A stretch of DNA of 64,000 nucleotides. It comes from Pseudonocardia sp. EC080619-01. Lineage in GTDB: Bacteria; Actinomycetota; Actinomycetes; Mycobacteriales; Pseudonocardiaceae. The stretch lies in contig NZ_CP012185.1 in NCBI RefSeq assembly GCF_001420995.1, positions 1 through 64,000 on the forward strand, in the 5' to 3' direction. Under the pieces are notes generated by a model, which saw only the letters and a list, made by a program, of their open reading frames with translations, was not told the origin of the DNA and ran no database searches. Numbering within the stretch: the first letter of the stretch is position 1; each line of letters opens with the position of its first letter. This document shows, one piece after another, positions 43,040 to 52,106 of this stretch. The position numbers were made by a program, and so were the translations under genes.

Positions 43040-44284
43040 TCAGGCGCGGGCGGCCGCGGCCGCGTTGCGCTTCTCGGCGAACTCCAGCGCGTCGGTCCAG
43101 CTCGTCCCGCGGCCGATCTGGACGCGGTACTTCATGACATCGGCTCTGCGGTCCAGCGTGAGTGCACCGGTGAGCCGGTCCCCCGTCCGGTAGAGCGCGA
43201 CGAACTTGCGATCCTCCACCGAGCCCGACACCACCCGGATCTCGTCGGCGGCCGCGACACCTACGAACTGGATACGACTGTCGTACCAGTCGGACCAGAA
43301 GTAGGGCACTGTCGAGTAGGGCATCGCCGAGGCCGGGTCGAGCGCGTTGCGCGCGGCCAGCCCACCCTGCTCCGCTGCGCTCGTCCAGTGTTCGATCCGC
43401 ATCAGCCCGCCGGTGGGCAGGTCGGCGAAGACCGGGTTCTTCCAGCGCACCACGTCGCCCGCGGCGTAGACGCCGGGCAGGCCGGTGGCCAGCGTCCCGT
43501 CGGCCAGCACCCCGTTATCGATCCCGATCCCCGATGAATCCAGCCACTCGGTCTCGGGGATCGCGCCGACACCGGCGACGACGAGATCGGCGTCGATCGA
43601 GCTGCCGTCGGTGAGGCGCACCCCCGTCACCCGGTCTGCGCCGATCAGCGACTCCACGCCGACTCCGCATCGCAGATCTGTGCCGTGGTCGGTGTGGAGC
43701 GCCGACAAGGCGGCGCCCATCTCCTCACCCACCGACCGGACCAGCGGCGTGGCCTGCATCTCGACGATGGTGGCGGGGAGCCCGCGCTTGCGTGCACCCG
43801 AAGCGACCTCGGAGCCGATGAAGCCGGCACCGACCACGACGGTGCGTGCTCCGGCCTGCAACGCAGACCGTACGGCCACGGCGTCGTCGAGAGTTCGCAG
43901 TGTGTGCACACCCGGAAGGTCGTCGCCGGGCAGCCGCCGTGCGCGCGCACCGGTCGCGATCACCAGCGCGTCATACGGGATCCTCCGGTCCGCGACGTGA
44001 AGCTCGCGGGCGTCTCCGTCCAGCGCCGTCGCGGGCGCGCCCAAGACAAGCTCGGCACCCAACTCGTCCCGGAGGTGGGCCTCCTCGCGGAACTCCACCG
44101 CAGGAAGGTCGCCCTCGTCCAGATACGCCTTCGACAGTGGCGGACGGTCGTAGGGCAGATGGGACTCGGACCCGACCAGCGTGATCGCACCCTGGTGGCC
44201 CGCGTCGCGCGCAGCCTCGACGGCACGGAGCCCGGCGAGCGAAGCACCCACCACGACCAAGTGCGGGTCGTCGGTCGTCATCAC
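43040..44284 (-). CDS. FAD-dependent ferredoxin reductase
   Basis: A 414-residue reductase of the type serving P450 and Rieske oxygenases. FAD-binding VVVGASLAGLRAVEAARDAG at the N-terminus, the SHLPYDRPPLSKAYL substrate loop, the NAD-binding VVVGAGFIGSEVASGARKRG in the middle, YAAGDV and a C-terminal dimer domain. As the only such reductase in the window it is the likely NADH-dependent electron source for the ferredoxin at 34722, both P450s and the Rieske oxygenase. Confidence 0.93.
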   Translation of the reverse strand: MMTTDDPHLVVVGASLAGLRAVEAARDAGHQGAITLVGSESHLPYDRPPLSKAYLDEGDLPAVEFREEAHLRDELGAELVLGAPATALDGDARELHVADRRIPYDALVIATGARARRLPGDDLPGVHTLRTLDDAVAVRSALQAGARTVVVGAGFIGSEVASGARKRGLPATIVEMQATPLVRSVGEEMGAALSALHTDHGTDLRCGVGVESLIGADRVTGVRLTDGSSIDADLVVAGVGAIPETEWLDSSGIGIDNGVLADGTLATGLPGVYAAGDVVRWKNPVFADLPTGGLMRIEHWTSAAEQGGLAARNALDPASAMPYSTVPYFWSDWYDSRIQFVGVAAADEIRVVSGSVEDRKFVALYRTGDRLTGALTLDRRADVMKYRVQIGRGTSWTDALEFAEKRNAAAAARA

Positions 44285-44312
44285 GAGCCTCCTCGATCGT
44301 TGATTTGAATTT

Positions 44313-44342
44313 AGACTAAAAGCTGTATCATCGCGCCGTCAA
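44313..44342 (-). promoter_or_regulatory. Promoter of the ferredoxin reductase-thiolase operon
   Basis: On the minus strand TTGACG (44342-44337) and TAGTCT (44318-44313) are separated by 18 bases. The -10 lies in the palindrome TTTAG-A-CTAAA (44310-44320), which also gives TAGACT on the plus strand toward the crotonase, so one operator could control both directions. Confidence 0.7.
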
Positions 44343-44448
44343 CGCGGACGCCCGAGGAACTCCCACCCGTGGAGCTCCCGGCCGGTCCGGACACCGCACC
44401 CGTGGGCCCCGACCGGGGTTCCGGAGATTCGAAACCGGAGTGGACACC

Positions 44449-45240
44449 ATGAACGAGGACCGGGTCCGGCTCACTGTCGTCGCCGGCGTGGCAGAGATCC
44501 ACCTCAGTCGGCCCGCCGCCGGCAACGCCATCGACCCGGAGATGGTGGAGTCGATCGACGAAGCCGTGCGCGCGGTCGAAGCCGACGACACGGTACGCAG
44601 CGTCCTGGTGACCGCTGCCGGGCCGGCCTTCTGCGTGGGCGGGGATCTGAGGTTCTTCCGTGACCGGATCGACCGCCTCCACGAAGACCTGTCTTCGATG
44701 ATCGGAACTTGGCACCGCTCGACCCTGCGCCGACTCTCCGAGCTGCGAGTACCGGTGGTCGCGGCAGCGCGCGGTGGGATCGGCGGCGGTGGGCTCGGCC
44801 TGCTGTGGGGAGCCGACGTCGTCATCGTCTCCGACAACGCAAAGCTAGCCACGGGTTTCACCCGGTTGGGGATGACCGGCGACGGCGGCAGCACCTGGCA
44901 CCTCCCGCGGCTCGTCGGAATGCGCAAGGCCCAGCAGCTCGCACTGCGATCGACGCCGGTCGAGGCCGAGGAGGCTCTGAAGCTGGGGCTGGTCTCCCAG
45001 GTCGTGTCCGACGACCGTCTCGAGGAGACCGCCCGGGCCGAAGCGGTCGAGCTGGCCTCCGGCCCGACGTGGGCCTACGGACGCATCAAGGACCTGCTGC
45101 GCGAAAGCGGCGAACGAACCTACGCCGACCACCTGGTCGCAGAGCTCGACGCCATGCTCGACGGCGCCGAGCGCTCCGACATCCGCGAGGGCGTCATCGC
45201 CTTCGTCGAGCGCCGGCGCCCCGAGTTCGACGGCAGATAA
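44449..45240 (+). CDS. Enoyl-CoA hydratase/isomerase family protein (PaaG-like active site)
   Basis: A 263-residue crotonase with GGIGGGGLGLLWGADV in the oxyanion-hole region and a PaaG/ECI-type Asp in LGMTGDGGSTWHLPRLVG, lacking both hydratase glutamates. An isomerase role is the best guess. The ATG at 44449 follows GGAG at eight bases; a GTG three codons earlier is possible. First gene of a plus-strand run with the NTF2-crotonase fusion. Confidence 0.86.
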   Translation: MNEDRVRLTVVAGVAEIHLSRPAAGNAIDPEMVESIDEAVRAVEADDTVRSVLVTAAGPAFCVGGDLRFFRDRIDRLHEDLSSMIGTWHRSTLRRLSELRVPVVAAARGGIGGGGLGLLWGADVVIVSDNAKLATGFTRLGMTGDGGSTWHLPRLVGMRKAQQLALRSTPVEAEEALKLGLVSQVVSDDRLEETARAEAVELASGPTWAYGRIKDLLRESGERTYADHLVAELDAMLDGAERSDIREGVIAFVERRRPEFDGR

Positions 45241-45274
45241 GCCACCCATACGACCCGAGGACGGAATCACGACG

Positions 45275-46480
45275 ATGCCCGACAGCTCCGGCACACACAC
45301 CCCGACAGCAGAAGAGCAAGTCCGTCGCCTCTACCCCGCTCTCGCACGGGGCGACCGCGACGAACTCTCCGCCATCCTCCACCCCGACTTCGTCGGCGTC
45401 CTCGCCGAGGGAATGCCGTTCGGGATCGGCGGGGAACACCGTGGCGCCGACGAGATGCGCCGACACGGCTGGGGCGGGATCGCCCGCCACTTCGCCGCAG
45501 GTGCCGAGCCCGAACAGGTCGCCCGGCTGACCGACGACAGAGTGCTGGTCACAGGACGCTACCGAGGCAAGGGGCGTCGAGGAGGCAGCACGGTCGATGC
45601 CGCATTCGCACACATCGTGACCGTCGACGACGGACTGATCACCGCGCTGGAGCAGTACACCGACACCGCGCGTTGGGCAGCAGCGGCTCCGCCGTACTCG
45701 ACCATCGACGTGCGCGTCACAGACGGCATCGCGTCGGTCACGCTCAACCGTCCCGCCCAGTTGAACGCTTTCGACGCGCCGATGGGCGCAGAGCTGGCTC
45801 GAGCGGTGGAGGTCATCGCGGCCGATCGATCGGTCCGTGCCGTGGTGCTGGCCGGCTCGGACTCGGTGTTCAGCGTCGGCGGGGACCTCTCTCTGTTCAC
45901 CGACAGTCCCCCCGACGAGCTATCCGCCCGCCTGCGCTCGCTCACCGACCTATACCACCCGGCGATCGAGCGGCTCACCGCCATGGACGCCCCCGTCGTG
46001 GTCGGAGTCCACGGCGCGGCCGTCGGCGTCGGCCTGGGCTTGGTGTGTGCCGCCGACGTCGTCGTCGCCGCTGACGACGCAATGTTCGCGACCGCCTACA
46101 CCGGCATCGGCATGACCGCCGATGCCGGGGTCTCGTGGTTCCTGCCCCGACTGGTCGGGCTCCGCCGCGCACAGGAGCTGCTCCTCACCGGGCGACGACT
46201 GGACGCACGGGAGGCCCTCGACTGGGGGCTGATCACCACCGTCGTCGCCTCCGCGCACGTCGACGAGGAGGTGCACCGGATCGCGTCCCGACTGGCTACC
46301 GGCCCGACACGCGCATACGGGCAAGTGCGACGCCTGCTCCGCAAGAGCTTCGACAGCGGCCTGCGTGACCAGCTCGCCGCCGAGCAGGACTCCGTAGCGG
46401 TGGCAGGAGCCACACACGACCTGCGGGAGGGCGCGCAGGCATTCGCCGAGCGACGAACTCCGTCCTTCCGGGGCGAGTAA
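45275..46480 (+). CDS. NTF2-like domain fused to a crotonase domain
   Basis: A 401-residue two-domain protein. Residues about 12-130 form a SnoaL/NTF2-like domain (VRRLYPALARGDRDELSAIL, HPDFVGVLAEGMPFGIGGEH, HIVTVDDGLITALEQY). Residues about 140-401 form a crotonase with LTG-like and GIGMTADAGVSWFLPRLVG (PaaG-type Asp) segments and ending FAERRTPSFRGE. The crotonase half is most like its neighbour at 44449. I know of no characterised protein with this arrangement. It could couple isomerisation or dehydration in the NTF2 pocket to double-bond movement on the acyl-CoA. Free-standing NTF2 proteins and crotonases co-occur at 10646-15991. Confidence 0.88.
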   Translation: MPDSSGTHTPTAEEQVRRLYPALARGDRDELSAILHPDFVGVLAEGMPFGIGGEHRGADEMRRHGWGGIARHFAAGAEPEQVARLTDDRVLVTGRYRGKGRRGGSTVDAAFAHIVTVDDGLITALEQYTDTARWAAAAPPYSTIDVRVTDGIASVTLNRPAQLNAFDAPMGAELARAVEVIAADRSVRAVVLAGSDSVFSVGGDLSLFTDSPPDELSARLRSLTDLYHPAIERLTAMDAPVVVGVHGAAVGVGLGLVCAADVVVAADDAMFATAYTGIGMTADAGVSWFLPRLVGLRRAQELLLTGRRLDAREALDWGLITTVVASAHVDEEVHRIASRLATGPTRAYGQVRRLLRKSFDSGLRDQLAAEQDSVAVAGATHDLREGAQAFAERRTPSFRGE

Positions 46481-46485
46481 CCGCG

Positions 46486-46794
46486 ATGAGCATCGACGAC
46501 CACAGCACACCTATCGACGAACGAGCCACCCTCGTCCGGTCTGCGCTGTGTGATCTCAGATTCCCGGCCGCACGCTGGCGGATCCTCGCCGAAGCAGCAC
46601 ATCGGGGCCTGTCTCCGCTGCAGTGCCACCACCTCGGCACCGACCTCCCCGAGCGCGAGTTCTCGAATCTGACAGAGGTCGTAGCCACGATCCTGCGGCA
46701 GTCATCGCGGCCCGACATACGGGAGGAGGCCCTCGCGGTCCGCCGGGCAGAGCTGAACAGCAATAGAGCACCCGGCGTCGGCCGCCTTCGGTAA
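46486..46794 (+). CDS. DUF2795-like small protein
   Basis: A 102-residue protein. The middle (VRSALCDLRFPAARWRILAEA, then LGTDLPEREFSNLTEVVATI) resembles the DUF2795 domain of actinobacterial small proteins: a helix, FPA-turn, helix, then an L-P-ER-F element. Function unknown. It starts five bases after the fusion gene and precedes the WS/DGAT gene by 106 bases. Confidence 0.62.
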   Translation: MSIDDHSTPIDERATLVRSALCDLRFPAARWRILAEAAHRGLSPLQCHHLGTDLPEREFSNLTEVVATILRQSSRPDIREEALAVRRAELNSNRAPGVGRLR

Positions 46795-46866
46795 CGCCAC
46801 CCGCATCGGCGTCGAACTCGCTGCAAGCTCGGCTCGACGGGACCGCCGTGACCATGATCTCATTCG

Positions 46867-46886
46867 GATTCGAAATCAAAAACCGG
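46867..46886. promoter_or_regulatory. Regulatory element before the WS/DGAT gene
   Basis: On the minus strand it reads CCGGTTTTTGATTTCGAATC, 17 of 20 bases identical to the element before the P450-Rieske operon (36027-36046) and in the same orientation relative to the gene. It lies 14 bases before the ATG. Confidence 0.6.
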
Positions 46887-46900
46887 AGAGAGGTCGCCGC

Positions 46901-48274
46901 ATGCCACTCGTCCCCATCACCGACGCGATGTACCTCTGGGGCGAGTCCGGCACCGGACCCAGTCACGTGGTCGCCCTACAGATCTTCCAGACGCCCGACG
47001 ACGCCGAGCCCGCACTGCTCGATGAACTCTACGACCGGATGACGGACGTCACCCAGCTCAAGCCAGCCTTCCGACGTCGGCCGCATCGCTCGGTGTGGAC
47101 CGCCGGTCAGTTCGAATGGGCCCAGGACGACCACGTCGATCTCACCCTGCACGTACGGCGACGTGGACTGCCGCGGCCCGGCCGCATACGCGAGCTCCTG
47201 GAGTACGTGTCGGACTTCCACCAGACACCGCTCCCCCGCGATCGGCCGCTGTGGGAGGCCAGGCTGGTCGAGGGCCTCGACGACGGGCGCTTCGCGCTTC
47301 TGACGAAGATGCACCACTCACTGTTCGACGGCGTCAACATGGGACGTCACCTGCTCGGCGGCCTTTCCGCAGACCCGTCCGCGCGTGCATGCACCGCACC
47401 ATGGATCACCACCGATGCCGAAACACCCCGTCCGACTCGCCGAAGCATCGGCCCGACACAGCTGATCACCGACACCATCAGCGCAGCAGGACGAATCACC
47501 CGTTCCGCGCCCGCGCTGGCGAGCGCGGGCGCGGACATGTTCGGCCCGGCCCGTGAGACCCCGGCGCCGTTCTCCGCACCACCATCGATGTTCAATGTCA
47601 GGGTCTCGGCCGCACGACGCTTCGCCGGCGACGCCTGGTCGAAACAACGACTTCGCGACGTAGCCGAACGTACCGGCACGACCAGCAACGATGTCGCCGT
47701 CGCCATGTGCTCGGGCGCACTGCGCACCTACCTGGTGGAACAGCAGGCCCTGCCCGATCGGTCACTCGTGGCCATGGTGCCGATCGCGTTCGATCCCTAC
47801 AGCCGATCGGCCGGTGAAGGCAACGCCTGGGCGGCCGTGCTCTGCGACCTCGCGACCGACGAGCCGGACCCGGGCGCCCGACTCGACCGCATCCACGCCT
47901 CGACCAGCCGCAGCAAGACAATGATGTCACGCCTGGACCAGGTCTCCGCCACAGCCGTCAGCGCCCTCGCGATGGGTGGCGCGATCCTCAACGTCCTGCC
48001 CGGGGTGCCCGACCCCGTCAGGCCCCCGTTCAACTTGATCATCTCCAGCGTTCCCGCTGTCCCCGAACGGCTCTACCTCGACGGATGCGAGCTGACCGAC
48101 AACTATCCGGTGTCGGTCGTCGTCGACGGCCAGGCGCTGAACATCACGATGGTCTCCTATGCCGCGGAGATCGCCTTCGGCATCAGCGGATGTCGGCGCT
48201 CGGTGCCCCACCTGCAGCGACTGCTCGTCCACCTCGACGACGCCTTGTCGGCACTCGAGTCCGTGCCTGCCTGA
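46901..48274 (+). CDS. Wax ester synthase/diacylglycerol acyltransferase (WS/DGAT)
   Basis: A 457-residue WS/DGAT-family acyltransferase with the catalytic HHSLFDG (138-144) and the ending region typical of the family (PFNLIISSVPAVPERLYLDG, SYAAEIAFGISGC). It transfers acyl groups from acyl-CoA to alcohols, diacylglycerol or sterol-like acceptors. In this catabolic setting it may store acyl groups or esterify an alcohol intermediate. AGAGAGG precedes the ATG. Convergent with the alpha/beta hydrolase gene, 27 bases away. Confidence 0.93.
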   Translation: MPLVPITDAMYLWGESGTGPSHVVALQIFQTPDDAEPALLDELYDRMTDVTQLKPAFRRRPHRSVWTAGQFEWAQDDHVDLTLHVRRRGLPRPGRIRELLEYVSDFHQTPLPRDRPLWEARLVEGLDDGRFALLTKMHHSLFDGVNMGRHLLGGLSADPSARACTAPWITTDAETPRPTRRSIGPTQLITDTISAAGRITRSAPALASAGADMFGPARETPAPFSAPPSMFNVRVSAARRFAGDAWSKQRLRDVAERTGTTSNDVAVAMCSGALRTYLVEQQALPDRSLVAMVPIAFDPYSRSAGEGNAWAAVLCDLATDEPDPGARLDRIHASTSRSKTMMSRLDQVSATAVSALAMGGAILNVLPGVPDPVRPPFNLIISSVPAVPERLYLDGCELTDNYPVSVVVDGQALNITMVSYAAEIAFGISGCRRSVPHLQRLLVHLDDALSALESVPA

Positions 48275-48301
48275 TCCCACCCGGCACGAACCGCGACCTT
48301 C

Positions 48302-49195
48302 TCAACCGGTACCCAGGCAGTCGTCGGACCGGCCACGGGAGTCCACGCGCGCCGCATAGTCGAGGATCGTCCGGGCAACCAGCAGCGGGTCATCCGGCAT
48401 CGGGACGTGGCCGACACCGGGTAACCGGGCGACGTCGGCACCGGGTACCGCGTCGATCATCGGCCGGCCGTAGCGCGCAAAGGGCAAGATCTTGTCCTTC
48501 GCCCCCCAGGCGAGCAGGACCGGGCACCCGGTGCGCAGCGGCGCGAACCCGCCGCTCGCCCGGGCTCCGCGGAGCAGGTCAGGCAGAACCGTGCACCCGA
48601 TGAGGTCGTCGACGAACTCGCCCACCTCTGCGGGCGTCAGGCGCTCCGGATGCTCGGAGACACCGCGCAGCACGACGTCCCGCAACGGCCCCACCGCGAG
48701 AAGACGCCGGGCAGCCGGCCGAACCCCGATCGCCCCAGCGACCCTGAACAGCGCGAGGAGCCGCGCGAGGTCTCGGGGCCGTCGCCACGCACCGGCTGGC
48801 GACAGCGCCACCACACTCGTCGCGCGACCACGACGGGCCAGCTCCAACGCCACCCAGCCGCCGAGCGAGTTACCCGCGAGGTGCGCGGTCCCCATGCCGA
48901 TCTCGTCCATCGCGGCCTCGACGTCGTCGACGATCGCGGGGACCACCCGCTCGGGGTCGACGGCAAGTGGGGTCCCACTCAGGTGCCCTGCCAACGTCGG
49001 GGCGAACACCCGGTGGCGGCGCTCCAGGATCGGCAGCAGCGGCCGCCAAGCCCGCCACGACGACGTCGCACCGTGCAGCAGTACCAGCGGGGTCCCGGTG
49101 CCACCGAAGTGGGACCGCTCGACCTGCGGCACGGACGGCGGCGCATCCCGGTTCCCTTCTGCACGCGGCTCCCCCCACCGCGACCGTCCCGTCAT
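48302..49195 (-). CDS. Alpha/beta hydrolase
   Basis: A 297-residue alpha/beta hydrolase with the oxyanion HGATSSW (about 41-47), nucleophile Ser110 in GNSLGGW, the acid region WGAKDKILPF and catalytic His in GVGHVPM. Esterase, thioesterase or C-C bond hydrolase activity is possible. The ATG overlaps the SDR stop by four bases; the frame extending to 49348 lies within the SDR gene and is rejected. Confidence 0.88.
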   Translation of the reverse strand: MTGRSRWGEPRAEGNRDAPPSVPQVERSHFGGTGTPLVLLHGATSSWRAWRPLLPILERRHRVFAPTLAGHLSGTPLAVDPERVVPAIVDDVEAAMDEIGMGTAHLAGNSLGGWVALELARRGRATSVVALSPAGAWRRPRDLARLLALFRVAGAIGVRPAARRLLAVGPLRDVVLRGVSEHPERLTPAEVGEFVDDLIGCTVLPDLLRGARASGGFAPLRTGCPVLLAWGAKDKILPFARYGRPMIDAVPGADVARLPGVGHVPMPDDPLLVARTILDYAARVDSRGRSDDCLGTG

Positions 49196-49947
49196 GCCCG
49201 GGGGCCGCCCGCCACGTAGATCGCCTGGCCGGAGACGAAACCGGACCGTTCGTCGACGAGATACGCGACCGTGTGCGCGACGTCCTCCGGCCGACCGGCT
49301 CGCGCCACAGGGATCGCCGCCGCGCGCTTCCCGACATAGTCGTCCCACTCCTCCCCCAGACGCTCGGCGGTCGCCCGCGTCATGTCACTGGCGATGAACC
49401 CGGGCGCCACGCAGTTGGCCGTGACGCCGAACCGACCGAGCTCGACCGCGAGGGTCTTCGTCAAGCCTTGAATACCCGCCTTCGCCGCCGAGTAGTTGGC
49501 CTGACCCCGATTCCCCAGCGCCGCCGTGGAGGACAGGTTCACGATCCGCCCCCAGCCGGCGTCGACCATGTGCCGCTGAACCGCTCGGGTCATGAGGAAC
49601 GAGCCCCGCAGATGGACGCCGACGACTGAGTCCCAGTCGGACTCGGCCATCCTGAAGAGAAGGTTGTCGCGAGTGATCCCGGCGTTGTTGATGAGGACCG
49701 TCGGCGAGCCGAGCTCCGAACCGACCCGCTCGACCGCAGCGCCGACGGAGGACTCGTCGGAGACGTCGGCCCCGACGGCGAGGGCCGTGCCGCCCATCGC
49801 ACGGATCGCGGCCACACTGTCTCCGCACAGACTCTCGTCGAGGTCGAGCACCGCGACGCGCAGACCGTCCTCCGCGAGCCGAAGTGCGGTCGCGGCTCCG
49901 AGCCCTCGCGCCGCCCCCGTCACCACGGCCACCCTCGCTTCGGTCAT
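49192..49947 (-). CDS. SDR oxidoreductase, FabG-like
   Basis: A 251-residue SDR with TGAARGLG (about 10-17), NNAGITRDN, catalytic YSAAK and RAGRPEDVAHTVAYL, all as in FabG-type 3-oxoacyl reductases or 3-hydroxyacyl-CoA dehydrogenases. Divergent from the epoxide-hydrolase-like gene across a region containing the inverted repeat at 50072-50084, and coupled to the alpha/beta hydrolase downstream. Confidence 0.88.
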   Translation of the reverse strand: MTEARVAVVTGAARGLGAATALRLAEDGLRVAVLDLDESLCGDSVAAIRAMGGTALAVGADVSDESSVGAAVERVGSELGSPTVLINNAGITRDNLLFRMAESDWDSVVGVHLRGSFLMTRAVQRHMVDAGWGRIVNLSSTAALGNRGQANYSAAKAGIQGLTKTLAVELGRFGVTANCVAPGFIASDMTRATAERLGEEWDDYVGKRAAAIPVARAGRPEDVAHTVAYLVDERSGFVSGQAIYVAGGPRA

Positions 49948-50071
49948 CGTGCGTCACTCCCACCGTCGTCGTGTGCGCGCATCCGGCCGTACGAACCCGC
50001 GCGGCTCCGGCGCGGTGGACGAACGTCACCCAGAGACCGTGCACCGTCCTCCTGATCGGACCTAGAATGTA

Positions 50072-50084
50072 ATCTATATTAGAT
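50072..50084. promoter_or_regulatory. Palindrome between SDR and hydrolase genes
   Basis: ATCTA-TAT-TAGAT is a perfect 5-bp inverted repeat in an AT-rich patch (TGTAATCTATATTAGATC). TAATCT and the upstream TAGAAT both fit -10 hexamers toward the plus-strand gene. Likely a shared operator for the divergent pair. Confidence 0.6.
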
Positions 50085-50127
50085 CTCTGGTCTGATCGAG
50101 TACAGCCGCCTCGCAAGGAGGACCGCA

Positions 50128-50877
50128 GTGACCATCGTCTTCGTTCACGGAGTCCCCGAGACCGCCGAGATCTGGGACGACGTCCGTGCCAGACTCGACC
50201 GGCACACCACTGCCGTGTCCCTCCCCGGATTCGCAGGACGCCGTTCCGGAGCGCAGACGCAGACCAAGGATGTGATGGTCGAGGCGGTGCTGGCCGAGAT
50301 CGACCGATGCAGCGCTCCGGTCGATCTCGTCGGTCACGACTGGGGCACGGCCCTCGTCCTCCGGATCGCCACCGCCTATCCCGAACGCGTCCGAAGCTGG
50401 GTGGTCGACATCGCGGCGCTGGCCCATCCCGCCTACGTCTGGCACGACCTCGCACAGGTCTGGCAGTCCGGCGACGGCGAGAAGTGGATGCAAGACGTCC
50501 TCGACGACGGGAAAGCGCGGGGCGTGCCCCGGTTCTTCGAACAGCTGGGTGCGCTCGGCGTACCGGGATCGGAGGTCTCGGCCATGGCCTCGGCATTCGA
50601 CGAGACCATGGCCAAGACCGTCCTCGACCTCTACCGGTCCGCCGTCCCGAACATCGACACCGACTGGCGGATCACCGGAGCCGGAGCCACCCCCCGGCCG
50701 GGCCTGGTGCTCCGGGCGACCGAGGACCCCTTCGACAACGACGAGCGAGCCCGCGAGGTCGCCGCGCTACTCGGCGCCGACGTGGCCGCTCTGCCGGGCT
50801 GCAGTCACTTCTGGATGAAGCAGGACCCCGGTCTCGCCGCCGAGGTCCTGGACGACTGGCTGATCGCGGACCCCTGA
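50128..50877 (+). CDS. Alpha/beta hydrolase, epoxide hydrolase/dehalogenase-like
   Basis: A 249-residue alpha/beta hydrolase. The HGVPE motif (7-11) and nucleophile loop GHDWGTA with Asp71 are those of epoxide hydrolases and haloalkane dehalogenases, not serine esterases; the catalytic His is in GCSHFWMKQDP. It may open an epoxide formed by one of the oxygenases. GCAAGGAGG precedes the GTG start. Confidence 0.86.
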   Translation: MTIVFVHGVPETAEIWDDVRARLDRHTTAVSLPGFAGRRSGAQTQTKDVMVEAVLAEIDRCSAPVDLVGHDWGTALVLRIATAYPERVRSWVVDIAALAHPAYVWHDLAQVWQSGDGEKWMQDVLDDGKARGVPRFFEQLGALGVPGSEVSAMASAFDETMAKTVLDLYRSAVPNIDTDWRITGAGATPRPGLVLRATEDPFDNDERAREVAALLGADVAALPGCSHFWMKQDPGLAAEVLDDWLIADP

Positions 50878-51391
50878 CCGTTCACGGGGCCAGGCGACAC
50901 CGCTCCGCTCGTCGGGCCGTGGGTCCTCCGCACACCGGACCGGGCGATGGGTAGCCCAGCGCCCGGAGCCGGTGAGCCACCCTGTCTCCGAGCCTTCTCA
51001 CCAGCCGCGAAGGGCCGCCGCACGCGGTGAATCCGGGTCTCCCGGGTGACTCCGCCCGAGCTCGAAGACGACCTCGGTCAGCCACGGTCCGAACCTCCGG
51101 CACGCCCTACTGCCGGAAGGCCTGGTGGGTCTTGGCATCGAGGCTTCTGCAACATGGCCGCCGCCGGCCGCCGCGACCCGACACCCGTACGCGATCAACG
51201 TGAGCACCTCGGCGACGGCCGTTCTCGCGGCCCACCTGCAGGAACCCCATCGTCACACCGCACAGTCGAACGGCGGCCCTGATCGCACCCACCCGACCCC
51301 GAGGTCGTCCAGACCTCGGAGCGACGACGACGCGGGCTCGCGCACCTCGGACCTCTTCGTACCGCTAGTCCGCTGTAGGCGCCCGAGCTTC
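50878..51391. other. Intergenic region between convergent genes
   Basis: About 510 bases with only Arg/Pro-rich shadow frames; no domain, strong hairpin, RNA gene or repeat recognised. Confidence 0.5.
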
Positions 51392-51889
51392 TCAAATTCC
51401 TACCAGCCGACGGAAGCGACTGCCGTGAAACACCAGCGGCTCCAGCGAAGGGTCGGAGCACAAGCGATGGATCCGCAGCAGTGCGATTGAATGATCGCCG
51501 GCCGGCACCTCGCCGTGCAGTGAGCAGTCGAGCCACGCCGTCGCCCCCGTGATCATGACAGCCCCGGCAGCGTCTCTCTGCCACTCGATCCCGGCAAACC
51601 TGTCTCCGCCTCTTCGCGACAGACTCACACACGCAGCGTCCTGCCCCTCGGTGAGGACACTGACCCCCAGCCGCGAGGCGCCACGCAGTCTCGGCCATGT
51701 CGTGGACGAATGCTGCACCGATACCGACACCAGCGGAGGATCCATCGATACCGAGGTGAACGAGCTGACGGCCATACCCACCGGCTCGCCGTCCACCATC
51801 GAGCAGACCGCGGCGACGCCGGACGGGAAGCATCCATAGGCCCGCCGCAGCTGATCGACCTCGCCGGTCAGCGCTTCGGATTCGAGCAT
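51392..51889 (-). CDS. Flavin reductase-like protein
   Basis: A 165-residue protein of the flavin reductase domain family: RRAYGCFPSGVAAVCSMVDGEPVGMAVSSFTSVSMDPPLVSVSVQ core (about 15-60), and DHSIALLRIHRL near the end. Such proteins supply reduced flavin to two-component monooxygenases (HsaB, HpaC). No partner oxygenase gene lies in this window, so the partner is either beyond it or elsewhere. Same strand as the MFS genes but 217 bases downstream, so membership in that operon is uncertain. Confidence 0.85.
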   Translation of the reverse strand: MLESEALTGEVDQLRRAYGCFPSGVAAVCSMVDGEPVGMAVSSFTSVSMDPPLVSVSVQHSSTTWPRLRGASRLGVSVLTEGQDAACVSLSRRGGDRFAGIEWQRDAAGAVMITGATAWLDCSLHGEVPAGDHSIALLRIHRLCSDPSLEPLVFHGSRFRRLVGI

Positions 51890-52106
51890 GACGATCAGCC
51901 CTCCGGGTCGGGCCGCCTACCGGCGGCGACGGGAACAGACACACGCGGGGGTGCCGCGCAGCCGACCGACCACAGGGTCACCGGCGCTCGCCCAGCGCCG
52001 AGCCGCCCGCATCGAGACTGGGCAAGCGTGACTCGCCGTGCACCACCTCGAGCACGCCGCGTGCCGACAGCGGACGACGATCCGGATCGATACCTCCTGC
52101 TCGACG

